DNA of 64,000 nucleotides from Blepharisma japonicum (Eukaryota > Ciliophora > Heterotrichea > Heterotrichida > Blepharismidae). Below, one piece after another: positions 31,914 through 42,874 of the stretch. The stretch's first letter is position 1; the number at the start of each line of letters is the position of its first letter. Position numbers and translations under genes: made by a program. The stretch spans positions 186,001-250,000 of the forward strand of contig CATKHK010000035.1 of assembly GCA_949751835.1 (NCBI GenBank). Direction: 5' to 3'. The notes below the pieces were generated by a model. It saw only the letters and a program-made list of their open reading frames with translations, was not told where the DNA came from and ran no database searches.

Positions 31914-34900
31914 TTACTTTTTTACTACCATAGGTTTTTTCAGAACCATCTTTTTGGTTGATGTTGTTGAAACCGTTCCTACTTGAGATTTTGTCTCCTC
32001 TTCTTTGGCTCCTTTCGCTTTAGACCCTGTTGGTATTCCTTTCAAGTCTACATCAGTTACAATTTTTCTCTCAGTCAGCGAAGCCATCAATTCAGGAATA
32101 AGGAAAGCTCCCAATCCATATCCTGCAATGCCATATTTCATCACAATCTTTGAAAATTCGTGAGCTTCAATAGCCTCTTTTCCATCTCCAGCTCCTGTAA
32201 ATAGCTCAGAAACTTGCTCAGGGCTAAGATTAGGGTCATATTGCTGTACTAATTGAGTAAACTGTTCCAAATTGATTGTCTCAGAGTTGAATCTTGAGAA
32301 ATCTGAGTATAAGTGAGCAGCATCTTTTCTTTGTCTGGCTTTGAAGACTTCCACGAGTGCTATTAAATATGAAGCTTTTGAGACGACCCAATCAGGGTTT
32401 CTGTTGCATTCCATAAGGTACTTCATGTTTATTCTGCCTGTGAACTCGGTCTTTTCTAGTTCTCCACTTCCGTCTTTATCTAATGATTGTAGGAGTTGTT
32501 GGATATTTGCATCACTAATCCAAAGATCTAAGTCTTGCTTGACACCTGCAATAAATTCAGTAGTACTAATTGATCCTCCTCCATCTTTGTCTAAGACGTT
32601 GAATATCATTTCAGGTGTTTTGCCCATTTTGGCCATTTTATGAGTAATCATATAGGCTACATAGTTGTCTAGACCCACTGCTTCTGGTTTTATGAGCTCA
32701 AGGGCAAGAGTGCCTGATTCTTTGTCTGTAGCAAAGGTCACTAAGATCAGATCAATTACATCACTTAGTAACGCCAAGCCACCTGTTGAAGCAAGGTCAT
32801 AAGCTGCTCTGCCATGTGTAGTTCCTGTTGGAGCACCTGTTTGTTTCTTTCCTTGGACTGCACGAGCTTTTTCTAATTTTTCAATTAATGGATTGAAGCC
32901 AATTCTTGCTCTAACCAAATAAATGGCAAGATTATACGGAACTGGCTCAGGATGGAAAACTTGTAAAAGGCGACTGTAGAATATAGCATATTTATTTCCT
33001 TCTCTATAAACCTGCTGAAGACCAGGGATAAACTGTCCCAAGAACTTAAATGCCAATGACTGAATTCCAAAGTTTCTAGTAATATACTCCATCATAAACT
33101 CAGTCATTGACCTTGGCTGTCTTCTGTCAGTCAAATCTTTGCGGTCAGTTTCATATTTCTTATCCATAAGGTCTTCCAAAAATTTGAAAACATTCAAGTA
33201 GCTCAATGGCTTTTCACCTTTGACAGCAGCCTGCTCAAGTGACTTTGTAATGATGTTTGTCTCAATTAGATATCTGTTTTCATCCATCATTCCTTTAGCG
33301 GCAGCTGCATAGTTTTTCCTGTCACTTTCATCCATATTCTCTGGGATTTCAATAAGCTCTGGCTCCTTGGTTTCTTCTGGGATTGATTTCCTAACTGGCT
33401 TCAAGCTTCTCCAATAGAAGAAGCTTTGATTTTGCTTATTCTTATATGCATTGATAAACCTAATTAAGAAGTTCCTGTTCATTGCAAGATTATGCTTTCT
33501 TTCTAAAGCATTCAGCTTAGCTTTTAAGGCTTCAATTTGGTCATTGAGGTCTTTGATGATGGCTTCTCTTTTGCTGATTTCAGAGGTCAATTCTTCAATT
33601 GCTCTTTGGACTTCTTTTGACTTGTCCCCGCTGAACTCTTCAAGATAGGCTAGTTGGGTGTGAAGCTTTTGGTTTTCGTTTTCAAGAGCAGCTGCAGTCT
33701 TTATGAGCTGGTCAAGCTGTCTGGTCTTGTATTTGAGCTCTTCGTTTTCTTGGGTGAGTTCTCTGATTTTTCTTTCAAGCTCGCTAATGTCGACATCTTG
33801 CTCTTGAATCTTTTGTTCGCACTCATCTTTTTCTTCTTTTATCAGAAGATAAAGCTGATGGTATTTTTTGGCATCAGCTAGCTGGTCTTCAATTTCTGAT
33901 AGTGCTGAGTCTTTGTCTTCAATGATTTTCAATAGAATTGCTTTTTCTTCTGGGTTGTAGTGTGCAGCCTTTTCTTGAAGTTCTTTATTTTCATCCTGAA
34001 GAGCTAAGAGCTGTGCTTTTAAGTCTTCTATCTCCTTATTGAGATTCTCAACTTGGCCTTCTAAACCTGCTTTATTGTTCTTTAGGCCTTGAATTTCATC
34101 TTCTTTTGATTTTAGTTGTTCTTCTAAATCAAATATTGTTTTAGCTTTATTTGCAAGGTCTTCTTTTGCTGCAGCTAATTCTGCCTTTAAGCTGTCTAGC
34201 AGTCCTTGGTCTCCTTTAAATGCTTCCTGGCTTAGTTTTTCATAATTTTCAATACTAGCCTTCATGCTTTGAATTTCATTATCTTTTTCGTTTAGAAGTC
34301 TCTTTAAGTTTTTAATTTCTTGGTTTGCTTTATCTAGATCGTCTTCAAGCTTAGTTACTTGCTCCTTAAGGGCGTCAACCTCATTTTGAAGGCTAGTATT
34401 CTTATCCTTAAGCTGATTGATTATTCCATTTTTCTCTGTTGACTCTTGAGTTAGCTGATCAACTAATTTTTCATTTTGTTCTAAAGTGTCTTGAAGCATT
34501 TGAATTTGGGCTTCATGCTGGGCTTTTAGTTCTTCACTTTTTTGCTTTTCTTGCTCTAGCTCGTTTGCTTTAGCATCAACTTCGTCTTTTAGATTGCGAA
34601 CCTCTTTTGCAGTCTTTTCTCTAGCGTCTTTTCTTACTTTTTCTATTTTTTCTAATAGGCCTAATCTCTTGCTAATTTTTTCTAAGGCATCTGAATTATT
34701 TTCTGGAATTTCTCTTGCGAGCTCTTCTAATAAATTTTTAATTGCTTCAAGCGCAACTTTAGAATCGTCACCATCTTGAACAGCAAGAGAAGCTTCTCTT
34801 GTAGCATTGTTTAGAATATCCTTAGTTTGGTTTTCAAGCTTATCAATTTTGTCTGTCAGATTTTCTCTTGCTGGAAGAGCTTCCAAGGCTATTTGTTTTA

Positions 34901-35957
34901 GGGCTTCTTGTTTATTTTCTATATCTATTAATTCTTTTATTTTTTCTTCCAGAGAGTCTGGATTATCGAAATCAGGCTTTTGGACATTTTTCAAAATTTC
35001 AGCCAATTTTTCAACTTCATCCTTGGTGCTTGGCACAAGTCCTGAAAGCTTTGCTAATGTGGTTTCTGATTCCTTAGCTAATTTTAGCTGCTTTTCATAA
35101 ATGTCACTAAGTCTATCTGCTGATAGCCCATTGCCTCCAAAAGTTGGCTTTTCTCCTTCCCATTCAACTCTGTAGCTTTTATTAGGCTTTTTCTCTGAGA
35201 ACTCTCCCCATTTCTTATCTTTTTCTGTCCACAACTTATCTTCATGCTCATGATTAGGTTCTTTTACCCTGTTTTCGACCCATTTTACTTTCCCATTTGT
35301 CCCTTCAACATGTTCTTGTTCTTTTTCTGGCTCTTTTTTCCAGGTCTTTTTTTCGTTTTTATCTTGATCTTGTAGTGTGTTTTCTCCCCAGCTGGTCCCA
35401 TCTTTTTCATAACTTTTTTCTGACCCAATTGCTCTTCCAATTGTCCAATACTTTTCGTCTCCTTTATCATCTGGCTTTTTCCAATAATTTTCATTTCTAT
35501 GCTCCACGGTAGGGCAATTGCAAATAATTCTGGACTTATTCCCAGTAATCACTTCGCCTGATAGGGTCTCTTCTTCATAGATCTTTTTTCCCTTTCCAAG
35601 TGTCCATGAAACTTGAGTTTCATGATCTGGATAGATTTTAATGATTACACCCCACTCAGTGCGGTCCTTTAGCCAGGTCTTTATGACTGTAGAAATACCA
35701 TCTTCAACGAACCAATGCTCATAAAACCACGTGTCTGAATTGCGATCGTGGCCTAGTTTTTCACCAGTGCTTGATGTTTTGTCGAGCCATTCGTAGATAT
35801 CGCAATTGTCAATGATGATAAAGGACTCTTCCTTTTCTTCATCACCCTCTTTGAATTGCTCTGAAATATCTTTAAACTTTTTATAAATTGGCATCTCTTT
35901 GAGTTGCTTAAGGGAGCACTGAGGATAAGTCCCAACCCACCAAATCTCGCTAGCCAT
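31914..35957 (-). CDS. Giant Trp-rich, coiled-coil, EF-hand protein (1347 aa)
   Basis: A single exon. Residues 1-280 hold 16 of the 19 Trp, in a repeated pattern of aromatic-acidic strands (TWFYEHWFV, KYWTIG, SWGEN, TWKKE, LWTEKDKKWGEF). Residues about 282-825 are one long coiled coil. A globular region (about 830-1100) follows, then two canonical EF-hands near 1118-1130 (DKDGGGSISTTEF) and 1155-1167 (DKDGSGELEKTEF) and a degenerate pair after them. The tail is Lys-rich. All 19 Trp are TGG, unlike most genes here. I do not recognise the N-terminal domain. A Ca-responsive cortical or fibrous structural protein is a reasonable guess. Confidence 0.82.
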   Translation of the reverse strand: MASEIWWVGTYPQCSLKQLKEMPIYKKFKDISEQFKEGDEEKEESFIIIDNCDIYEWLDKTSSTGEKLGHDRNSDTWFYEHWFVEDGISTVIKTWLKDRTEWGVIIKIYPDHETQVSWTLGKGKKIYEEETLSGEVITGNKSRIICNCPTVEHRNENYWKKPDDKGDEKYWTIGRAIGSEKSYEKDGTSWGENTLQDQDKNEKKTWKKEPEKEQEHVEGTNGKVKWVENRVKEPNHEHEDKLWTEKDKKWGEFSEKKPNKSYRVEWEGEKPTFGGNGLSADRLSDIYEKQLKLAKESETTLAKLSGLVPSTKDEVEKLAEILKNVQKPDFDNPDSLEEKIKELIDIENKQEALKQIALEALPARENLTDKIDKLENQTKDILNNATREASLAVQDGDDSKVALEAIKNLLEELAREIPENNSDALEKISKRLGLLEKIEKVRKDAREKTAKEVRNLKDEVDAKANELEQEKQKSEELKAQHEAQIQMLQDTLEQNEKLVDQLTQESTEKNGIINQLKDKNTSLQNEVDALKEQVTKLEDDLDKANQEIKNLKRLLNEKDNEIQSMKASIENYEKLSQEAFKGDQGLLDSLKAELAAAKEDLANKAKTIFDLEEQLKSKEDEIQGLKNNKAGLEGQVENLNKEIEDLKAQLLALQDENKELQEKAAHYNPEEKAILLKIIEDKDSALSEIEDQLADAKKYHQLYLLIKEEKDECEQKIQEQDVDISELERKIRELTQENEELKYKTRQLDQLIKTAAALENENQKLHTQLAYLEEFSGDKSKEVQRAIEELTSEISKREAIIKDLNDQIEALKAKLNALERKHNLAMNRNFLIRFINAYKNKQNQSFFYWRSLKPVRKSIPEETKEPELIEIPENMDESDRKNYAAAAKGMMDENRYLIETNIITKSLEQAAVKGEKPLSYLNVFKFLEDLMDKKYETDRKDLTDRRQPRSMTEFMMEYITRNFGIQSLAFKFLGQFIPGLQQVYREGNKYAIFYSRLLQVFHPEPVPYNLAIYLVRARIGFNPLIEKLEKARAVQGKKQTGAPTGTTHGRAAYDLASTGGLALLSDVIDLILVTFATDKESGTLALELIKPEAVGLDNYVAYMITHKMAKMGKTPEMIFNVLDKDGGGSISTTEFIAGVKQDLDLWISDANIQQLLQSLDKDGSGELEKTEFTGRINMKYLMECNRNPDWVVSKASYLIALVEVFKARQRKDAAHLYSDFSRFNSETINLEQFTQLVQQYDPNLSPEQVSELFTGAGDGKEAIEAHEFSKIVMKYGIAGYGLGAFLIPELMASLTERKIVTDVDLKGIPTGSKAKGAKEEETKSQVGTVSTTSTKKMVLKKPMVVKK

Positions 35958-36524
35958 TATCCGTTAATTATGGCACTAAAATATTGGTACCGAAAAAAAT
36001 CCATATATAAAAGCATTTGATTTACTATTATAATTTGGAGTACCACATGAAAATAGGCCTTTTAGCTTCAAAGTGGCATTATAATCATCAGCTTATGCTT
36101 ATTTTATTAAGGTTAAGAAATTTTCTTCCACCTTTTTGGGATAAAATTTTTTCTTAATTTATCGAAGCAGAAAATTTCAGGCATTCTCGAAAACAATTAT
36201 CGAAAAAGGGATGGAAGAAGTTTTGTGATAAGCTATAGTATCATTCAGGATAAAGAACTTTGGTGAAAAATGAAAAAAATTGATATTTTATATATGCTTC
36301 TTTCGCTTTAACAGATCACTAAAATAGAAAAATTAATGCATATTATATCAGCATTTTATAGGTTAACTTACAGATTTTAAATTCACTAATAAGAACTTAA
36401 TCGAGTGTCTCTAATGCTCATTATAATTTTTATTTATATTAAAAAAGATGAAGGAAAATAAATTTTTAATTCATAAGCAGCTGCATATAAGTTTCTAAAG
36501 TAAATAGATTTCTTCATTATTCAA
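35958..36524. other. Intergenic between divergent genes, nothing identified
   Basis: 567 bp AT-rich, likely promoters for the Trp-rich protein and the ULK4 gene. Confidence 0.5.
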
Positions 36525-39500
36525 ATGAACAATTACCACTTTTACGAAGAAATTGGCCGAGGGAAGTATTCAGTAGTTTACAAAGGCAGAATCAAAAAGA
36601 CAATCACGTATATTGCAGTAAAATCGGTTGAAAAGTCTCGCCGTTCTAAAGTTCTTAACGAAGTCCGCATCATGCACGAATTGGATCATGAAAACATTCT
36701 AAAATTTTTCCAATGATACGAAACTAGGAACCACCTCTGGTTAATGTTTGAGTATTGCCCAGGCGGTGATTTATTAAGTTTGATTGACAAAGACAAGCAA
36801 CTTCCAGAAGCTACTGTGAGACAGCTCGGAAGTGATTTGAGAGATGCACTTTATTATCTTCACACTCATGGGATTATTTTTGCCGACTTAAAACCTTCAA
36901 ATATTTTATTCAACGAATACGGAGTTGTCAAGCTCTCAGATTTTGGCTTAGCCAGAAAAATCAGTGATGTAGACCCTGACAAAGAAGGAAGAAGAGGAAC
37001 GCCTTATTACATGGCGCCTGAATTATTTGAAGAAGGAGGGGTTTATTCCTATTACTCAGACTTGTGAAGTCTTGGGTGCGTTTTATATGAGTTAGCTGTA
37101 GGAAACCCTCCGTTTATGTCTAACTCTTTTCAAGACTTAGTAAGCCAAATCTTGACAAAAGAGACACCAGAGGTAAACAAATATTCACATGAATTTAATG
37201 ACTTGTTAGGAGATTTGCTGCAAAAAGATCCAGCAAAGAGAATTACGTGAGAAGAGCTACTGGTGCACCCATTTTGGCAGCAGAGAGGTGACCAGCTAGA
37301 AGTGGTTTTACCTGAGCATTCAATGTATGAAGAATATCTAAAGCGTAGAGGAGTTCAACAAAGGATGCCAACTGTAGCACCTTCCCCTACAGCTCTTGAT
37401 CACTCAGTCGATATTATGAGGATTTCTCAGACTATTCAAAGAAATATTCTGAGGGAAAGCCAAAAAGGGAGCTATAAAAATAAAGAAAAGTTGGAAAACG
37501 GCGACTTCATGCTCCAAAGCAAAGACCAAGTGCTGGAATTCGGAGAAAAAGCCCAATCTCAAGGAACAGAAAATGCAGAGAACATGGAAAGCAAAGAAGA
37601 AGACTTAAGAGTTTTTCATCAAAGATCAAATAGTGCAGCACAGCCAAATACCCCAGCAATTAAAACCCAATTTAAACCTCTTCCAATAGATCAGCTTTTA
37701 ATCCACAACACAGATTATTCAGTAAAGCCAATTATTGAATCTCGAGATTCATCAAATATAGTTGACGTTAGCACAAGCCTAGAGTCAATTGAGCCATGAA
37801 CTCCTGAAGAAGCCACCCAAAAAGTGGACAGTTCAGAGCTTGAAAACCATTTAAGTGAAGTTTATTCTCAGCTCAGCAACAATATCAATTCCAAATCAAA
37901 ACTCTCACTTTTGGGGTATCTTGAATCACTTATCACTAGCTCTCCAATGGCAAATAAATTAATAAACAGTGCTTTTGTGTCTCTTTTACTGAAACTTTTG
38001 AGACTAAAGTCCTCAGAAATTAAAGCCAAAATCTGCTCGGTGTTTGGACAGCTTTTGCGTCACGCAACTTTGATAGAGTCTGAGCTTGCTCAATCAGGAC
38101 TTGCTCAGTCACTGGCAGAACAGCTAAGAGATCCTAAAGAAAACACTCGTAGAAAAGCAATTGCAGCACTAGGGGAATATTTATTTTATGCAGCCACTCA
38201 AATGGACGAAGAAGATAGTGACCCTATATGAGATATCAACAGCTCTTTAATTTCAGTCTTAATAAAGCTTCTAAAGCCAAACGAAGATGAAACAATGAAG
38301 TACTACGCAACAAGAACAATCGAAAATATCACTGCTCAAAGTAAGCGTGCAGGATTAATGCTTGCAATACCAGTAACATTCAATTAGGAAGTAGCAATAG
38401 CCATGGCAACTGGATATTCACAGTCAAGATCAGAGCTTCTTAAAAATTCAGCAGCTGCAAGCTTATGCCACTTAGTGCGGCTGAATCAGAAATTGTTTAG
38501 AGAAATCTATGAAAGGGTTTTGCCTTCAAAACAATTTTTGGCTGGGCTGTCTGATGGAGAAGGGATGGTTCAGCAGGCTTTTTTGACTATTGTTTGTATG
38601 AGTTTGCAGAATAAAGAAGTAATTTTTAATGATGAACAGCTAATTCCTATCCTTGTAGGATTATTAGAAAATACTGGGATTGTGATTAGAGGAAAAGCTC
38701 TGCTGGCTATTATGTTTATTGTAAAGCATTCAGCTGAAAATCTATTAACATTAGGAAAAACAAGATTTTATCAGTTTTTAGATAGACTTGCTAGAGATAG
38801 CTATAAATACGTCCAATGCTGCTTGCACCATTTATTAGATTCAATTGCAGAATCATCCATGAATATAATCAAAATGGCTCTGGAAAGCAATTTTAGTTGG
38901 TTTCCAGCACTTTTACCTATCTTTAACTCAACTTCTGCAAGATTCAAGCTCCCTTATCCATCTCTTATCAAATCTTTATCAAACTTATTGTCTTTAGATC
39001 TTGGAAATATGAATGCAGCAGTTATTGAATTAACCGAAAGCTTAAGTACACACCAAAAAGCACTGCAAACATATTCAGAATCTGTCCTAACCACTCTTCT
39101 GCCAACCCTATTATCAATTCTTGACCGAAGCACTGATACACGATTCCGCAGCCTAAAAATATTTTCTGATATCATTATGCCTTATTTATTTGAAGACGAC
39201 ATTTATGATCCTACAAATTTGAATAAATATTCAACAAAGCTGATGAATGAACTCTTGGTAAACCAGCTGATGCCATTATATGGGCATTTACTTGAAGATG
39301 ACGACCCAATTCCTCTCTATTCTTTAAAACTTTTAAGTGCTATTGTTGAAAGATGTGGGGCTTATATTGGGATGATTAAATCTCAAGGCTTGATATCTAA
39401 TTTAATTACTCATTTTGAGCCTGGAGATGCGAAACTTAATATTCACCTAATGCAGATAATCAAAAAAGTGATTGATAGTAAAGAAATCACCCTGGATGAA

Positions 39501-39998
39501 CTGCTGGGGTATGAAATAATAGGTAGACTAAACTCTGTAATGCCTTATATTTTAGCTCAGGACTGGTGCATTGAGACTGCAATTGATATTTTATATGAAC
39601 TTTTATTTTTGATTGCCAGTAATTCAAGAGATAAATCAAACCCACCTCCTCAGACCTATCCACTATTGGATAACTTAGGAATCTGTACCAATTTTTTAAG
39701 GTCACAAGACCCAGCAATTTCTGAAAAAAGCGCTCATTGCTTGCTGCTTATTTTGCAACTATTTTCTAAACAAATCGCAAAGCATTGCACTGCTGATCAA
39801 GCTCAATCAGTTATGGATATTTTGGTATTTGAAAAGCCAAGCCTGCAAAAAAGAGCTCTTAAAGTAGTAAAGCAGCTTACAGAGAATGGGTGCATAATCC
39901 ATGGGCTTCAGACTGTTATTGAAAAGCTCAAGGAGCATGATGATGCAGAGGTTGCAGAGTATGCTCAAGATGTGTATAACTCTCTTTGTGGTAATTAA
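36525..39998 (+). CDS. ULK4-like (Fused/RUNKEL family) kinase with HEAT/ARM repeats
   Basis: 1152 residues. Five TGA codons are Trp (including FFQWYETRNHLW, DLWSLGC and ITWEELL), and one 15-nt intron lies at 38373-38387. The N-terminal kinase (1-260) closely follows ULK4: YEEIGRGKYSVVYKG, IAVKSV, FADLKPSNIL, SDFGLA, GTPYYMAPE. A linker of about 170 residues precedes a long helical-repeat region (about 430-1150) of ARM/HEAT type. ULK4 relatives work in ciliary and microtubule organisation. Vertebrate ULK4 has lost key catalytic residues. Here the ATP-binding Lys, the catalytic Asp and DFG remain, although HRD is FAD, so activity is possible. Confidence 0.9.
38373..38387 (+). other. 15-nt intron (ULK4-like gene)
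   Basis: GTAACATTCAATTAG, phase 0. Its final TAG would be an in-frame stop if retained. Confidence 0.9.
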
Positions 39999-40300
39999 AG
40001 AGATAAATATTAATGCAGAGTTAAGAATGGTATTTATTTAGCAAAAATTTTAGTTAAAAGACCATATACTTAATAAAGTTGAAATCAGAGATATTAGCTT
40101 AATTTAACTGGCTAATAAAGAAATAAATGGATCCTTTTTTATTTTTTGATATTCTTTAAAGTCTAAATACTATCAGTTTGCAATAGCTTTATTACTACAT
40201 TTACGCCTGAACAATCTGTCCATTGAGTTCCATTTCTATTTTCCATGCTTAATTTCTTTTTCTTCTAACAATCTATTATTACCTTACAAAAAAGATTATT
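39999..40300. other. Intergenic, nothing identified
   Basis: AT-rich spacer between two plus-strand genes. Confidence 0.5.
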
Positions 40301-41293
40301 ATGGAAACACCAATCATTGAGGGTTCATGCAGAGAGCGCGATATCTCCTACAAGTTTATCACCGAGCACACAGAATTAAGCGAACTTGAGGCAGGCATTC
40401 CTTATCGAGAATTTTTCTTCCACAGCAAGGCAAGGGACAAGGAATTAGAATTCCGAGTATTGAAACGAATTACAGAAACTCGAAAACACGCCGAATGCCT
40501 TGTTGAAAATTCTGCCATGACTTGTTCTATGAACCGCTACGCCGATATCCTTCCATATAAAGATACATTAGTCCATATCCCGGGATACTCTTATATCAAT
40601 GCAAATTTCGTGGACGGTGCGTGTGCAGGCTCAGAACAATTGATTATTGCAACCCAAGGCCCTCTTCGTCGGACAATGGAAGCATTCTGGGCTATGGTCT
40701 GAGAATATGATGTTTCCCTCGTAATCATGATGTGCAATTTATTAGAAGAAGGAGTCGTAAAATGTGAGGAATATTTTCCAAGCGAAAATAATATTACCTG
40801 TGATGTCTTTGAGATATCTTTAGTGAAAAGCACAATAAAATACCCAAATTTAACTGAAAGAGTATTTATTATAACACATACGCCAACACAAGAAAATAGG
40901 ATTATCACGCACTTGCAGAGCACAGCTTGGCCAGACCAAGGAGCTCCTCCACTTTCTGAGGAATTTAGCTCAATTAATTATATGATTTCTATGATCAAGA
41001 AAAAGTGACTGGCAAACAGATCGAAAGTTCTTGTACACTGTTCAGCTGGGATAGGGAGAACTGGAGTATTGATAGGAATTTTTAATGTTGTCACAGCGTT
41101 AGAAGAGCTATTGGAAAAAGAAGCTGAAGATGAAACCACAGAACCAAGGGTTTCTATTTTTGGGGTTGTCAGAAGGTTAAGAGAGCAGAGGTGGGGAATG
41201 GTAGCGACTGTTAAGCAGTATAAATTTATTTATAAATTCATGGAGTATTGAATTACTTCATTTCTGTCGCACCAGCAGCAAATTGGACAATAA
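40301..41293 (+). CDS. Classical protein tyrosine phosphatase
   Basis: 330 residues after reading three TGA codons as Trp, including one that extends the C-terminus past 41251 to TAA. A single PTP domain has the substrate loop NRYADILPY, the entry strand YINANFVDG, the WPD loop (AWPDQGAPP), the P-loop HCSAGIGRTG with nucleophile Cys247, and a Q-loop RWGMVATVKQY. All catalytic residues of the cysteine-phosphatase mechanism are present. There is no membrane segment, so it is a soluble, non-receptor type. It removes phosphate from Tyr; DYRK-type kinases, such as the one at 54783-56291, are a possible source of phosphotyrosine, but no link is shown. Confidence 0.93.
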
Positions 41294-41457
41294 GCGTAGC
41301 CTGTATTTAGTAATTTATATTTTTCTTATTAATTAAAACTTTTATAATTAATTTATTTTTACATTAGTCTTTCAATATAAATTTTGAGCTCGCCCATAAT
41401 ATATTTATTAGTAAATTAAGCTTATTTGTTATTTAAAAAAGATTTTGATAAAAAAAA

Positions 41458-42657
41458 CTATTTTAATAAATTAGATTGGCTTCGAATATGCATAATTTGT
41501 TTCCGTAAATTCTCTCTTTTAATTTCTGCATTTCTACATCGCATTTTTGCAGACTCCACGTAGGCTTGTATATTTTCCAATTCTTTTTGATATAAGGTTG
41601 GTGTTGCATTTCCAACACTGCTTCTCCCTTCTAATTGCCTCCTCAAATTATTAATTTCAGCTTGCATTTCAATTTTTTCTTGCATAAGCCTCTTAGTTTC
41701 TGCATCTCTATCTACTGAATTAACATGAAACCCAGTTTTTTGAGTGGGCACATTTTCTTCTAATTCTTTTAATTCGTCCTCCAGACAAGGTAAATGGCTA
41801 AATCTCTCCTCATCAAACTCCAATGAAAAACTGTGTGATTTTTCTCTTGGAGACATCAGCTGCATAATTCTATTTGAGTACTCGTTGGCAAGCTTTAGTT
41901 TCTCTTCTGACGCTTGTCGAATCATTGAGTTTCCTTGTTCTTGAATTTCTTCAAGCTCTGCACTGAGAATAATTATTTCTTTTGTCATTTGATTTTTTTC
42001 GCTTTCAAGCTTTTCAATGCATTTTTGAAGTGATTTTGATTTTTCTTTAGCATTTTCTTCAGCTGTGTTCAGTGCTCCCTTTAGTAAAGCTATTGAGTTC
42101 CTGAGAGATGTCACTTTACAAGATAAATGCTCGTTTTTGTTCTTTAAATCCTTTATTTCCATAGCGTTAGCATGCAAAGACTCTTCTCTTATATGCTCTT
42201 GCTCTTTATAGAGCCGATCAATTTCTTTATCTTTTATGATTAATGATTTTTGGTAAGCTTTTACCTCTTCTTCAAGAACTTTGTTTTTGTCGAGAAAAAT
42301 GTGTAGTGAGTCTTGGATTTTTAAATTTTCTTGCTCTAAGGAGTTGAATTTGGCCTGCCATGTTTGAGACTCCAATCTTAATGAGTGTTGATTTGATTTA
42401 AGTTTAGATATTTCGTTGTTTAGGTTTGAAATTTCGAGATTGAATTTATCAATAGTCGACTTCTTATTGCTTTTTTCAAACTTCAAAAGATCTTCTAATT
42501 CTATTATTTTCGCATCTTTGATTTTTACTATTTGCTCTAGTTTTCTTATTTCTGAAATATAAAGCTCGTGATTTTCCTTGGTGTTTTCGTCAGAATTAAG
42601 CTCGGCACTCAGGCTATTCTTTTCATCCCCTAAATTTTCACAAGTTTTATTTTCCAT
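41458..42657 (-). CDS. Coiled-coil protein, 399 aa
   Basis: The frame is continuous from ATG to TAG. Residues about 20-260 and 310-395 are predicted coiled coil by heptad pattern (IRKLEQIVKIKDAKIIELED, NLNNEISKLKSNQHSL). A short break contains Ser/Pro-rich SPREKSHSFSLEFDEERFS. No Trp-TGA is needed. No domain beyond the coil is recognised. It may be a basal-body or ciliary component, as many ciliate coiled-coil proteins are; that is a guess. Confidence 0.72.
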   Translation of the reverse strand: MENKTCENLGDEKNSLSAELNSDENTKENHELYISEIRKLEQIVKIKDAKIIELEDLLKFEKSNKKSTIDKFNLEISNLNNEISKLKSNQHSLRLESQTWQAKFNSLEQENLKIQDSLHIFLDKNKVLEEEVKAYQKSLIIKDKEIDRLYKEQEHIREESLHANAMEIKDLKNKNEHLSCKVTSLRNSIALLKGALNTAEENAKEKSKSLQKCIEKLESEKNQMTKEIIILSAELEEIQEQGNSMIRQASEEKLKLANEYSNRIMQLMSPREKSHSFSLEFDEERFSHLPCLEDELKELEENVPTQKTGFHVNSVDRDAETKRLMQEKIEMQAEINNLRRQLEGRSSVGNATPTLYQKELENIQAYVESAKMRCRNAEIKRENLRKQIMHIRSQSNLLK

Positions 42658-42874
42658 AATTTTAGAAACAATGGCGAGTTAATATAAATTTTTAAAAATT
42701 TATAAAATTTTTATCATATTTTCTAAGGATAATTAATTGAAATAATTTTCGGCCAAAACCAAAGACAGAAGTATATTTAAATGCAATAACAAAAATATTG
42801 AATTTTGTTGATAAAATTTTGTAAAATTAAGCTAAATTTTGAAAACATTTTATTTTTCGCTTAAATTTGGGAGA

